A DNA stretch of 64,000 nucleotides. It comes from Bacteroidales bacterium (GTDB lineage: Bacteria > Bacteroidota > Bacteroidia > Bacteroidales > UBA932). The translations under genes and the position numbers were made by a program. Where the stretch lies: the NCBI GenBank assembly GCA_017465225.1, contig JAFTWQ010000006.1, positions 1-64,000 of the forward strand. The letters run 5' to 3'. The stretch's first letter is position 1, and each line of letters begins with the position of its first letter. Below, piece after piece: positions 47,221 to 59,560 of the stretch. Below the pieces are notes generated by a model. That model did not search any database and had not been told where the DNA came from. It saw nothing but the letters and a program-made list of their open reading frames with translations.

Positions 47221-48213
47221 ATGGAGAGCATAAACATCAAAGAATTGAATGACCGCATCCAGAGAGAAAGCTCTTTTGTGGACATCCTTACGATGGAGAT
47301 GAACAAGGTCATCGTGGGACAGAAACACCTCGTGGAGAATCTCCTGATCGGCCTTCTGGCCAACGGACATATCCTTCTCGAGGGTGTGCCCGGTCTTGCA
47401 AAGACATTGGCCATCAATACCTTGTCCCAGGCTGTAGACTCAAAGTTCAGCCGTATCCAGTTCACTCCGGACCTTCTTCCTGCAGACGTGCTCGGTACCC
47501 TCATCTACTCACAGAAGAGCGAGCAGTTCCAGATCAAGAAAGGCCCGGTTTTCGCTAATTTCGTGCTTGCGGACGAGATCAACCGTTCGCCTGCAAAGGT
47601 GCAGTCGGCTCTTCTCGAGGCCATGCAGGAGAGACAGGTGACCATCGGTGACGAGACATTCCCGCTCCCGCAGCCTTTCCTCGTGATGGCGACACAGAAC
47701 CCGATCGAGCAGGAAGGTACATATCCGCTTCCGGAGGCGCAGCTCGACCGTTTCATGCTTAAGGTGGTCGTGACATATCCGAAGAAGGACGAGGAACGCA
47801 GGATCATCCGCATGAACAACAGCGGCGAATTCCCTAAGGCTCAGCCGGTTCTCAAGCCGGAGGACATCGTGAGGGCACGTGAGGTTGTGAAGGATGTTTA
47901 CATGGATGAGAAGATCGAGAGATACATCGTGGACATCGTCTATGCGACCCGTACACCGCAGGACTACAACCTCGGAAAGATCGCGAATTTCATTTCATAC
48001 GGAGCGTCGCCACGTGCCAGCATCTCGCTTGCGATGGCAGCGAAGGCATATGCATTCATCAAGAGAAGGGGATATGTGATTCCTGAGGATGTACGTGCCG
48101 TATGCTATGAGGTGCTCCGCCACCGTATCGGCCTTACCTATGAGGCAGAGGCGGAGAACATGACCACTGACCAGATCATTTCTGAAATCATCAATGCTGT
48201 AGAAGTTCCATAA
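47221..48213 (+). CDS. MoxR-type AAA+ ATPase of the Bat operon
   Basis: A 330-residue AAA+ protein that acts as a chaperone-like partner of VWA proteins. Walker A is HILLEGVPGLAKTLA, Walker B FVLADEINRSPAKVQSALLEAM, sensor 1 MATQNPIEQEGTYPLPEAQLDRF. The C-terminal lid domain is complete. It is the first gene of the bat cluster, and its stop overlaps the DUF58 start (TAATG). In Bacteroides fragilis the equivalent locus affects aerotolerance; the molecular role here is inferred. Confidence 0.92.
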   Translation: MESINIKELNDRIQRESSFVDILTMEMNKVIVGQKHLVENLLIGLLANGHILLEGVPGLAKTLAINTLSQAVDSKFSRIQFTPDLLPADVLGTLIYSQKSEQFQIKKGPVFANFVLADEINRSPAKVQSALLEAMQERQVTIGDETFPLPQPFLVMATQNPIEQEGTYPLPEAQLDRFMLKVVVTYPKKDEERRIIRMNNSGEFPKAQPVLKPEDIVRAREVVKDVYMDEKIERYIVDIVYATRTPQDYNLGKIANFISYGASPRASISLAMAAKAYAFIKRRGYVIPEDVRAVCYEVLRHRIGLTYEAEAENMTTDQIISEIINAVEVP

Positions 48214-49103
48214 TGGGAGAAATGAGTGCAAACGACCTTCTGAAAAAGGTCAGGAAGATAGAGATCAAGACCAGGGCGCTTTCGCACCAGATCTTTGCAG
48301 GAGAATACCATTCGGCCTTCAAGGGCCGCGGTATGGCCTTCAGCGAAGTGCGCGAGTACCAGTATGGGGATGATGTGCGCAATATGGACTGGAATGTCAC
48401 TGCGCGCATGCGTTCGCCGTATGTGAAGGTCTTTGAAGAGGAGAGAGAGCTGACCGTCGTGCTTCTGGTCGATGTCAGCCGCTCGAGACTTTTCGGAACC
48501 GTGGGCACAAGCAGGAAGGACATGCTTGCCGAAATCGCGGCGGTTCTTTCATTTTCGGCCATAATCAACAACGACAAGGTCGGAGCTCTCTTCTTCAGCG
48601 ACAAGGTCGAGAAATTCATCCCGCCGAAGAAAGGCCGCAGCCATCTGCTCCATATCATCAGGGAGATCATCGAGTTCGAGCCGTCATCTGACGGTACCGA
48701 CATTTCGGAGGCATTGCGTTATCTGACGAATGCGATAAAGAAGAAATGTGCAGCATTCCTTCTTTCCGACATGCTCGATGTCAATAAGGATGGAAGCCCG
48801 CGATATGAAGAGGCGTTGAAGGTTGCTGTCAACAGGCATGACCTTTCGGTGATCGAGGTCTTTGACCCTCGCGAAAGGAGCATTCCGAATGTCGGCCTGG
48901 TCCACATAAAGGACTCCGAGACCGGCAAGGCGGCATGGGTGAACACTTCAGACAGGAAGATGAGGCAGGCATATGAGGAATGGTTCCGTAATGTGGAGCA
49001 GACCTCCAGCCGTCTTTTCATGAAATATAATGTCGACAAGGTCAGCATCGCACTTGACGATGACTATGTCAAGGGACTTATGGCCTTGTTTAAAAACAGA
49101 TAG
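48213..49103 (+). CDS. DUF58 domain protein of the Bat operon
   Basis: A 296-residue cytosolic protein with the DUF58 signature around AFSEVREYQYGDDVRNMDWN. A VWA-like fold carries VVLLVDVSRSRLFG in the MIDAS region (DxSxS). No membrane helix is seen. It is normally encoded between moxR and the membrane VWA genes, and probably assembles with the MoxR ATPase. Function beyond that is unknown. Confidence 0.88.
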   Translation: MGEMSANDLLKKVRKIEIKTRALSHQIFAGEYHSAFKGRGMAFSEVREYQYGDDVRNMDWNVTARMRSPYVKVFEEERELTVVLLVDVSRSRLFGTVGTSRKDMLAEIAAVLSFSAIINNDKVGALFFSDKVEKFIPPKKGRSHLLHIIREIIEFEPSSDGTDISEALRYLTNAIKKKCAAFLLSDMLDVNKDGSPRYEEALKVAVNRHDLSVIEVFDPRERSIPNVGLVHIKDSETGKAAWVNTSDRKMRQAYEEWFRNVEQTSSRLFMKYNVDKVSIALDDDYVKGLMALFKNR

Positions 49104-49109
49104 TAGTTT

Positions 49110-50183
49110 ATGCGTAATGCATTGATATACTTGATGATGCTTCTTTGCATGGCTCCGCTTTCCGCACAGGAGGCGGATACGCTTGCCGGGCATGGGGCAG
49201 ACTCTTCAGAGGTGCTCCCGAAAGGCAGGCTGATACCTGTGAAGGGGGCGTTCCTCCAGCAGCTGCAGGAAAGGGACTCGGTCCTTATCGCCGATCAGCT
49301 GCTTTACGGATTCGAACTTGACGGAGTGCTCGAGGGAACTCAGCTTGTTCTTCCGGAACTTCCGCAGAAGCAGGATTACAGGCTAATGTATCTTTCTCCG
49401 TGGAGGATGGATACGCTCAAGGTCACGAAGCAGGGGAAGGATCAGCCGCGTCTGATGGACCTCAAGGGAAGCGTGGTGATATCTTCCTTTGAAGAAGGTC
49501 TGTATGAACTTCCGCAGATCGTGGTAGGAAGAATGACGGCCGACGGAGTGCTCGATACCCTTGTCTTCGACCCTATGCGTCTGGAAGTCAAGACGATGCC
49601 TGTGGATACGGCGACATTCGTCCCTCACGACATAAAGGGACAGATCCGTTATCCGGTGACATTTGCGGAGGTTATGCCTTGGCTGGGACTCTTCTGGCTT
49701 TGCGCCATGATCATCATTCTGACGGTCAGCCTTATCATCATGCACCGTCGCAGGAATGATCCCGCATTCGAGCATAAGGATCCGGCTCATATCGTCGCTT
49801 TGAGAAAGCTTGACCAGTATCGCGGCAACAGGATGTGGGCTCCGGAAAAGCAGAAGGCATTCTATTCGGGAGTCACCGATACATTGAGGGAGTATATCTC
49901 GGAAAGATATGGAATCGGTGCGATGGAGATGACTACAGCCGAACTTTTCGATGACCTGAAGGACACTGAAGTATCCAAGGAGCTTGCTTCAGAGCTCCGT
50001 GACCTGTTCGACAGGGCGGATTTCGTGAAGTTCGCGAAGTTTACGGCATCGGATGAGGATAATGCCGCAGCCCTGCCTGTCGCCGTGCGATTCGTGACGG
50101 AGACATATCAGGCAGACGTGGAAAGTGAAACTCCTGTCATGCCGAGCGAAGTCGAGACATCTAAAAATGGAGGGCAGGAGTGA
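49110..50183 (+). CDS. Bat operon membrane protein of unknown function
   Basis: A 357-residue protein with a signal peptide (ends PLSAQ), an extracytoplasmic beta-rich half (~25-190), one membrane helix (LGLFWLCAMIIILTVSLIIM, ~195-215) and a cytosolic helical tail (PAHIVALRKLDQYRGNRMWAP onward). The tail resembles the DUF4381-type tail that accompanies VWA/MoxR operons, and the extracellular part is not recognised. Its stop overlaps the batA start (TGATG). Likely a membrane partner of the BatA/BatB complex. Confidence 0.75.
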   Translation: MRNALIYLMMLLCMAPLSAQEADTLAGHGADSSEVLPKGRLIPVKGAFLQQLQERDSVLIADQLLYGFELDGVLEGTQLVLPELPQKQDYRLMYLSPWRMDTLKVTKQGKDQPRLMDLKGSVVISSFEEGLYELPQIVVGRMTADGVLDTLVFDPMRLEVKTMPVDTATFVPHDIKGQIRYPVTFAEVMPWLGLFWLCAMIIILTVSLIIMHRRRNDPAFEHKDPAHIVALRKLDQYRGNRMWAPEKQKAFYSGVTDTLREYISERYGIGAMEMTTAELFDDLKDTEVSKELASELRDLFDRADFVKFAKFTASDEDNAAALPVAVRFVTETYQADVESETPVMPSEVETSKNGGQE

Positions 50184-51169
50184 TGTTTTTTGAGTATCCG
50201 GAACTTTTATGGCTTCTTGTGATACCGGCTCTGCTGGTATTGCACTACATATACCTTGAGATCTCGGAAAGACATCCTCATCTGAGGGTTTCCACTTCGG
50301 TGCCATGGATGGCTTCGGGCCGTTCGGTAATGGCATTGATGCGCCATGTGCCCTTCCTGTTGAGGATCTTCGCCTTGTCGATGATAATAGTGGCGATAGC
50401 GCGTCCGCGTTCGTCCGAGGAAATGGAAAGGATTGATACCGAGGGTATTGACATCATTCTTGCAATGGACGTATCCACATCTATGCTGGCCCGCGACCTT
50501 ACTCCGGACCGAATCAGCGCATCGAAGGATATCGCGATCGAATTCATTGCGCAGCGTCCTACTGACAGAATGGGAATCGTCGTGTTTGCGGGGGAGAGCT
50601 TCACACAGTGTCCTCTCACTACCGACCGTGCTACACTGATAAATCTGATGAAGGAAGTCCAGACCGATCTCATCGAGGACGGTACGGCTATAGGAAACGG
50701 TCTTGCGACTGCCGTTGCGCGTATGAAGGATTCCGATGCGAAGAGTCGTGTTGTGATCCTGCTTACTGACGGTGTCAACAACAGGGGAGAGATTTCCCCG
50801 CAGATGGCGGCCGAGATTGCGAAGACATATGGCGTACGAGTCTATACCATCGGTGTGGGAAAGGAAGGAATGGCTCCATATCCGGTAATGACCCCATGGG
50901 GAGTCGAGGTGCAGAATGTGAAGGTGGAGATCGACGAGGCGCTTCTTGCAGAGATCGCCGAGTCGACGGGAGGCCGTTATTTCAGGGCAACCGACAATAC
51001 GAAGCTTGCCGAGATCTACAGCGAGATCAACAAGATGGAGAAGGCCCGTACGACTGTGGACAGCTTCCCTATTTATAAGGAACTTTTCGGAAGATATGCG
51101 CTGCTCGCTCTGATCGCCGTTCTTCTGGAACTTGTGTTTAACTGGTTTGTAATAAGGAGGTTGCCATGA
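50183..51169 (+). CDS. batA: BatA-like VWA domain membrane protein
   Basis: A 328-residue inner-membrane protein with two N-terminal helices (~8-22 and ~50-68), a VWA domain and a C-terminal helix. The MIDAS motif is DIILAMDVSTSMLARD (DxSxS), with the later TDG in VILLTDGVNNRG. ATG 50183 overlaps the previous stop (TGATG). A GTG one codon earlier is possible. It lies 4 bases over the start of batB (ATGA). BatA and BatB are paralogues, and the pair defines the aerotolerance operon. Confidence 0.92.
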   Translation: MFFEYPELLWLLVIPALLVLHYIYLEISERHPHLRVSTSVPWMASGRSVMALMRHVPFLLRIFALSMIIVAIARPRSSEEMERIDTEGIDIILAMDVSTSMLARDLTPDRISASKDIAIEFIAQRPTDRMGIVVFAGESFTQCPLTTDRATLINLMKEVQTDLIEDGTAIGNGLATAVARMKDSDAKSRVVILLTDGVNNRGEISPQMAAEIAKTYGVRVYTIGVGKEGMAPYPVMTPWGVEVQNVKVEIDEALLAEIAESTGGRYFRATDNTKLAEIYSEINKMEKARTTVDSFPIYKELFGRYALLALIAVLLELVFNWFVIRRLP

Positions 51170-52170
51170 TAAATTTTGCTAATGCCCAATATCTTCTGCT
51201 TCTCCTTCTGATCCCGTTCTTCTTCGTCATCCAGGCCGTGGTCCTGAAGGTGCGCAGGAACAGGCTCAGGAAGTTCGGTGACGAGGCTCTGGTAAGCAGG
51301 CTGATGCCTTCTTATTCCAAGGCCAAGACATGGGTGCGTCTGGTGCTCTTTTCTCTCGGTTTCTTCTTTTTTGTGATCGGACTTTCCAGACCGCAGATCG
51401 GAGCCAAGCTTAAGGAACATGAGACCAAGGGTGCGGAGATCATGATAGTTCTCGACGTGTCCAATTCCATGCTTGCGGAGGATTATTCTCCGAACAGGCT
51501 TGACCGTGCCAAGCTGGCGATATCGAGACTGGTGGACAAGCTCCGTGACGACCGTATAGGACTTATAGTGTTTGCGGGAAATTCATTCGTCCAGCTTCCT
51601 ATTACGACGGATTATGTGTCGGCGAAGATGTTCCTCGGATCCATATCGACAGAGTCGGTTCCTGTCCAGGGAACGGCAATCGGTGATGCGATCAATACCG
51701 CGATGCGAAGCTTCAGCGCCCAGAGCGAGAAGAGCCGTGCAATCATCGTTATTACGGATGGTGAGAATCATGAGGATGATCCGGTTGAGGCTGCAAGGCA
51801 GGCTGCGGAGATGGGTGTACGTGTGTTTACGATCGGAGTCGGATCGCCGGAGGGAAAGCCTATCCCTATGGACGGGGAGCTTCTGAAGGACAAGGATGGG
51901 GAGATTGTGGTGACAAGGCTGGATGAGGCTGTGCTTCAGGATGTTGCGGCAGCCGGAAACGGTGTGTATGTGAGGGCAGGAAACAGTGAGTTCGGATTGA
52001 ATCCTATCATTGATGATATAAAGAAGATGGATGATGAGAAATATAATTCCATCGTGTTCGAGGAGTATGATGAGCAGTTCATGTATTTCTTCGGGTTTGC
52101 GTTGTTCTTCTTTGTGATTGAGATGCTGGTAGGAGACAGGAGGTCAAGGAGACATTTGTTTAAACGTTGA
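51166..52170 (+). CDS. batB: BatB-like VWA domain membrane protein
   Basis: A 334-residue paralogue of BatA with the same layout. The MIDAS motif is IMIVLDVSNSMLAED, and IVITDGENHED is the later metal loop. N-terminal helices and one C-terminal helix (YFFGFALFFFVIEMLVG) anchor it. A strong SD (AAGGAGG, 51154-51160) precedes ATG 51166, and the ATG overlaps the batA stop. Both VWA proteins likely expose their domains to the periplasm. Confidence 0.92.
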   Translation: MINFANAQYLLLLLLIPFFFVIQAVVLKVRRNRLRKFGDEALVSRLMPSYSKAKTWVRLVLFSLGFFFFVIGLSRPQIGAKLKEHETKGAEIMIVLDVSNSMLAEDYSPNRLDRAKLAISRLVDKLRDDRIGLIVFAGNSFVQLPITTDYVSAKMFLGSISTESVPVQGTAIGDAINTAMRSFSAQSEKSRAIIVITDGENHEDDPVEAARQAAEMGVRVFTIGVGSPEGKPIPMDGELLKDKDGEIVVTRLDEAVLQDVAAAGNGVYVRAGNSEFGLNPIIDDIKKMDDEKYNSIVFEEYDEQFMYFFGFALFFFVIEMLVGDRRSRRHLFKR

Positions 52171-52214
52171 TTATCTGCCACTTACGATTACAAGGCATAC
52201 AATCAGGAGTGTAA

Positions 52215-52982
52215 ATGTATATTATGAAGCAGTATAGATATATAATATTGGTTGCCGTCACTTTTTTAATGGGGGTGAGCGCAATGGCGCAGGTGGACAA
52301 GAAGGATGTGAGGAGAGGTAACCGTGACTTCAGGAAGGAGAATTTCAGGGAGGCTGAAATCGACTACAGGAAGGCATTGGTGAAGGACTCAATGTCGGTA
52401 GCGGCGAACTACAACCTGGCATCCACCCTTTACAGGGAGGGTGACTATGCCCAGGCCATGCAGACTCTTGAGAGGGTGAAGGATGTGGCTCCGATGTCTC
52501 CGGCATCGGCTGATTATTATTTCAATCTGGGTGATGCGGCTCTGCAGCAGCAGGACTATCAGAAGGCTGTGGAGGCTTTCGGAGAGTCCCTGATACGCAG
52601 GCCTGACGACCTGCAGGCAAAGGAGAATTTCATCTATGCGAAGAAGAAGCTTCAGGACCAGCAGCAGAATCAGCAGAACCAGAACAACGATCAGAATCAG
52701 GATAACCAGGACAATCAGGATCAGAACGACCAGAACCGGAATGATGATCAGAACAATCAGGATCAGCAGAATGATCAGGACAAGAATGATCAGAATCAGG
52801 ACCAGAACCAGGATCAGAATGACCAGCCGCAGCAGTCTCAGGGACAGCAGCCGAAGATAAGCCCTCAGGCTGCCCAGCAGATGCTTCAGGCTATCCAGGC
52901 GAAGGAAAAGGAGACGCAGGACAAGGTCAACAAGCAGAAGGCGGAAGCCTTGAAGTCAAGACAGAAGGAGAAGAATTGGTAA
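52215..52982 (+). CDS. batC: BatC-like TPR protein with Gln/Asn/Asp-rich tail
   Basis: A 255-residue exported protein (signal peptide ends AMAQ). Two or three TPR motifs (~25-135; NYNLASTLYREGDYAQAMQTL, DYYFNLGDAALQQQDYQKAVEAF) are followed by a ~65-residue tract almost only Q, N and D. The Asp-rich tract is coded by repeats of GATCAG/AATCAG and may vary in length. A short basic helix ends the protein. ATG 52215 has AGGAG eight bases upstream; a second ATG three codons later is possible. It lies two bases before the BatD/E gene. Confidence 0.88.
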   Translation: MYIMKQYRYIILVAVTFLMGVSAMAQVDKKDVRRGNRDFRKENFREAEIDYRKALVKDSMSVAANYNLASTLYREGDYAQAMQTLERVKDVAPMSPASADYYFNLGDAALQQQDYQKAVEAFGESLIRRPDDLQAKENFIYAKKKLQDQQQNQQNQNNDQNQDNQDNQDQNDQNRNDDQNNQDQQNDQDKNDQNQDQNQDQNDQPQQSQGQQPKISPQAAQQMLQAIQAKEKETQDKVNKQKAEALKSRQKEKNW

Positions 52983-52983
52983 T

Positions 52984-55605
52984 ATGAAAAGATTATTTGT
53001 GACAGTGCTGCTTGCAATGTATGCCGTCATGGCTTTTGCACAGACAAGCATCAAGGTACAGACACACAATGTCGTAGCTGCGGACGAGCAGTTCAATGTG
53101 ACATTCATCATAGAAGGCGAGGCGAAGTCTTCCGACTTCTCATGGGAGCCCGGAGATGATTTCCAGCTTCTGTGGGGACCTCAGCAGGGACGTTCGACAA
53201 GCGTGCAGATGATTAACGGAAAGACAACGAAGTCTGTCCAGACCACATATTCATATGTGCTTCGTCCTGTAAAGGCGGGAAAGTTCACGATCGCAAGGGC
53301 AAGCGCCAAGGTCAAGGGACAGGATATCTATTCCGAGCCTGTTACGATCGAGGTGGTTGCTGCAGGCGCATCTTCAGGTTCGTCACGCGGGCAGCAGTCT
53401 TCTTCGCAGGGCAGTTCGCAGACCCAGCAGAGACAGTCCCAGGCCGGAGTCGTCCAGGATGATGACATTTTCCTGACCCTTACTCTTAATCGCACGAATG
53501 TTGTTGTGGGTGAGCCGGTTACAGCTACCATAAAGCTCTATCAGAGAGTGAATGTCGCAGGTTTCGAGAGCGCTAGCTTCCCTACATTCAACGGTTTCTG
53601 GAGCCAGGAACTCGAGGCTCCGACCAATATCGAATTCACTCGTGAGACATATGACGGACAGATCTACAATTCCGCTCTTTTAAGGAAATTCATTCTGATC
53701 CCGCAGCAGCAGGGAGCTGTGAAGATAGATCCTGCAGAACTTGTATGTCTCGTGAATGTACGCGTATCTTCAGGCGGTACCAGCATATTCGATGGCTTCT
53801 TCGATGATTACAGGACTGTGAGAAAGAAGGTGGCTTCAAAGCCGGTTACGGTAAATGTGTCTCCTCTTCCGGCCGGTGCTCCGGCGTCATTCGGAGGCGG
53901 AGTCGGTGAATTCACCATTTCTGCCAAGGTGAGCAAGGATTCTCTGAAGACTCATGAGGCTGCTTCCCTCGTCGTTACTGTTTCAGGAAAGGGCAATGTG
54001 TCTCTCCTTGAGGCTCCGAAGGTAAGCTTCCCTCCTGATATGGAGGTATATGACACAAAGGTATCGGACAAGATCGACCGTGGCGGGCTTTCGGGCAGCA
54101 AGGTGTATGAATATCCGTTCATCCCGAGAAGTTACGGCGATTTCGTGATCGAGCCTGTAAAGTATTCGTACTATGATGTTTCCAAGAAGAAATACGTAAC
54201 ATTGGAGACTCCGGCCATACCGGTAAGTGTCGCCAGAGGAAATGAGACAGATGGCGGCGGTGTCGTGGTTAGCGGCGGTTCTCTTCCAAAAGACGTAAGG
54301 ACCCTCGGAAGCGACATCCGATTCATCAATGTCAAGAATCCGGGCCTTGCTTCGAAAGGACGTTTCTTTGTCGGATCGCTTGCATTCTGGCTCATCATTG
54401 CGCTTCTGGTTGCTGCGGCTGCAGTATGCTGGGCGGCATTGAGAGGCCTCGCCGCGAGAAGGGCAGATGTCGTGGGAACAAAGAACCGCAAGGCTACGAA
54501 GATGGCTCTCAAGCGTCTCCAGCTTGCAAATACCTTCCTCAAGCAGAATCTTTATACCGCTTTCTATGAGGAACTCCACAAGGCTCTTCTCGGCTTCATT
54601 TCCGACAAGCTGAACATGCCGGTTTCGGAGCTTTCACGCGACCGTATCGCTGAGGCTCTCAAGGATGGAAAGGTCGATGAGCATTATGTGGATACATTCA
54701 TCGGCATCCTCGATGCATGTGAGTTCGCAAGGTATGCTCCTGATGCCGGACATGAGGCGATGGAGGCTCATTACAAGTCGGCGGTTGATGTGATTTCGTC
54801 AATAGATTCAAACATGAAGGCAAAGAAAAACGCGCCTAAGGGTGCCGTGATGGCTGTTGTCATGCTGATGATGCTTCCTTTTGCAGCATCTGCCCAGGAG
54901 AAGGATTATGTGGATTCACTCTGGAATGCGGCTAATGAGGCATATGTGGAAGGCCGCTGGAACGATGCGGTGTCTGGCTATGAGATGATCTCGTCCATGG
55001 GCCTGGAATCGGCCTCACTCTACTGCAATACGGGAGATGCATGGTTCAAGGATGGAAATGTGCCTAAGGCCATTCTCTACTACGAACGTGCCCTCAAGCT
55101 GGATCCTTCCTATTCAGATGCAAGATACAATCTTGAGCTGCTCAACAGCGGCATCCAGGACAGAATCGATCCGGTGCCGGAATTCGTGCTCAAGGCATGG
55201 GCAAGGGATATATGCTATATAATGGATTCGGACGCATGGGCTGTATGCTTCATGGTGCTTCTGGCTCTTACACTGGCTATGGCACTCCTTTTCATCCTCG
55301 CTCCTACGGCCGGCGGAAGGCGTGCGGGATTCTTCACCGGCATCGTGCTCCTGCTGCTTGCGGCCTTCTCGTTGAGCTTCTCGATATGGCAGAAGAAGGA
55401 CTATATGAATGCAGATAGCGCTATCGTGATGCGTCCTGTGACATCGGTCAAGAGTTCTCCGTCTTCGGAGGCTTCAAAGGATCTGTTCATCCTTCATGAA
55501 GGAACGAAGGTCACGATCATCGACTCTGTCGGCTCATGGAACAACATAGAGCTTGCTGACGGCCGTCAGGGATGGATCCCGTCAGGTGACATCGAAATCA
55601 TTTAA
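52984..55605 (+). CDS. BatD-BatE fusion protein
   Basis: An 873-residue protein joining two usually separate Bat proteins. Residues ~20-460 are BatD: signal peptide (AFAQ), oxygen-tolerance BatD beta domains, and a membrane helix ~460-480 (GSLAFWLIIALLVAAAAVCW). A cytosolic helical region runs to ~618. Then MAVVMLMMLPFAASAQ (~620-636) looks like a leftover signal peptide, followed by TPRs (~640-720; NTGDAWFKDGNVPKAILYYE). Two membrane helices and a C-terminal SH3b-like domain (LHEGTKVTIIDSVGSWNNIE) complete the BatE half. A Ser/Gln linker (SSGSSRGQQSSSQGS) sits between BatD domains. A sequencing-type fusion is unlikely since frame and spacing are normal. Confidence 0.85.
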   Translation: MKRLFVTVLLAMYAVMAFAQTSIKVQTHNVVAADEQFNVTFIIEGEAKSSDFSWEPGDDFQLLWGPQQGRSTSVQMINGKTTKSVQTTYSYVLRPVKAGKFTIARASAKVKGQDIYSEPVTIEVVAAGASSGSSRGQQSSSQGSSQTQQRQSQAGVVQDDDIFLTLTLNRTNVVVGEPVTATIKLYQRVNVAGFESASFPTFNGFWSQELEAPTNIEFTRETYDGQIYNSALLRKFILIPQQQGAVKIDPAELVCLVNVRVSSGGTSIFDGFFDDYRTVRKKVASKPVTVNVSPLPAGAPASFGGGVGEFTISAKVSKDSLKTHEAASLVVTVSGKGNVSLLEAPKVSFPPDMEVYDTKVSDKIDRGGLSGSKVYEYPFIPRSYGDFVIEPVKYSYYDVSKKKYVTLETPAIPVSVARGNETDGGGVVVSGGSLPKDVRTLGSDIRFINVKNPGLASKGRFFVGSLAFWLIIALLVAAAAVCWAALRGLAARRADVVGTKNRKATKMALKRLQLANTFLKQNLYTAFYEELHKALLGFISDKLNMPVSELSRDRIAEALKDGKVDEHYVDTFIGILDACEFARYAPDAGHEAMEAHYKSAVDVISSIDSNMKAKKNAPKGAVMAVVMLMMLPFAASAQEKDYVDSLWNAANEAYVEGRWNDAVSGYEMISSMGLESASLYCNTGDAWFKDGNVPKAILYYERALKLDPSYSDARYNLELLNSGIQDRIDPVPEFVLKAWARDICYIMDSDAWAVCFMVLLALTLAMALLFILAPTAGGRRAGFFTGIVLLLLAAFSLSFSIWQKKDYMNADSAIVMRPVTSVKSSPSSEASKDLFILHEGTKVTIIDSVGSWNNIELADGRQGWIPSGDIEII

Positions 55606-55617
55606 CACAAAAACTGA

Positions 55618-58764
<3,147 letters not shown>

Positions 58765-58779
58765 TGAATATATAAGTTT

Positions 58780-58830
58780 GGCCGGCAATAGGTAAGGATC
58801 GTTTGATTTTTTCCTGTTGCCGGCCTTTTT
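58780..58830 (+). terminator. Intrinsic terminator after the GH2 gene
   Basis: GGCCGGCAATAGG (58780-58792) pairs with CCTGTTGCCGGCC (58813-58825), with one G-U pair, around a 20-base loop, followed by five T. It ends the moxR-to-GH2 transcription unit before the convergent nitroreductase gene. Confidence 0.8.
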
Positions 58831-58888
58831 ATGTCAGATATGCTGAAAAACTTTCAGCGAACGGTAAAAAACACGGGATTTTTGCCGT

Positions 58889-59491
58889 TTACCATTTCCC
58901 GTAATGTATGTTTTCCGGTTTCCATTTGTCTTTTGGCTGCTCGTTGCCTGCAGGATGTCCGATAGGGATCGCGCAGAACGGCTGGACGGTAGAAGGAAGA
59001 CCGAGGAAGTCGTGGAGCCTGGTGTAGAGTTCCGCATTGGGATAGACACCGGTCCATACGGCTCCGAGTCCGAGGGCTTCGGCTGCAAGAAGCAGGTTCT
59101 GTGTCGCTGCCGCGCAATCCTGCTGCCAGTACGGGTTCTCGTTTCCGCCCATCCAGACTGTCTCGCCGCATACGACGATCGCAAGAGGGGACTGCTTCAG
59201 CATCTTTGCATAAGGAAGGATCTCGGCCATGGCGTCAAGCTCTGCACGCTCTGTGACCACTACGAATCTCCATGGCTGGAAGTTGACAGCAGAAGGTGCG
59301 GCCATGGCGGCTCTTAACATGGTTTCCACCTGCTCCTCGGAAACAGGCTCGGAGGTGTACTGACGTACGCTTTTTCGGCTGTGGATGTTGTCCAGTACCG
59401 CATCTGCTGTGTTTCCGCCTTTGTTGCAGCAAGCGCTCATGGCAATCAATGTTACGCCCAGAAGGGCAAGTTTCACGATGATGTTCTTCAT
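58889..59491 (-). CDS. Nitroreductase-family protein with lipoprotein signal
   Basis: A 200-residue FMN-type nitroreductase fold protein. RKSVRQYTSEPVSEEQVETM and MAAPSAVNFQPWRFVVV are the FMN-binding start of the family. Later blocks are LLLAAEALGLGAVWTGVYP and IPIGHPAG. Family enzymes reduce nitro groups or quinones with NAD(P)H, usually in the cytosol. The N-terminus has a lipobox ending IAMSAC-CN, so this copy is likely exported as a lipoprotein. Where FMN loading would occur is unclear. It may use another electron donor or be non-catalytic. Confidence 0.85.
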   Translation of the reverse strand: MKNIIVKLALLGVTLIAMSACCNKGGNTADAVLDNIHSRKSVRQYTSEPVSEEQVETMLRAAMAAPSAVNFQPWRFVVVTERAELDAMAEILPYAKMLKQSPLAIVVCGETVWMGGNENPYWQQDCAAATQNLLLAAEALGLGAVWTGVYPNAELYTRLHDFLGLPSTVQPFCAIPIGHPAGNEQPKDKWKPENIHYGKW

Positions 59492-59506
59492 AATTGATAA
59501 GGTATT

Positions 59507-59539
59507 AAAAAAGCCGGCTTTCAGATGTGAATGCCGGCT
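59507..59539 (-). terminator. Intrinsic terminator of glyA
   Basis: On the minus strand AGCCGGC (59533-59539) pairs with GCCGGCT (59512-59518), followed by a run of T (59512-59507). It lies 21 bases beyond the glyA stop and just before the nitroreductase start. Confidence 0.75.
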
Positions 59540-59560
59540 CTGTGGTTATTGTATGTTGTT

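Noticed and set aside
52636-52860. Short tandem-like units in the batC tail considered as a CRISPR array or satellite
   Set aside because: Units are 6-9 bases in frame and encode Q/N/D. There are no 25-40 base repeats with unique spacers. No CRISPR array was seen anywhere in the window.
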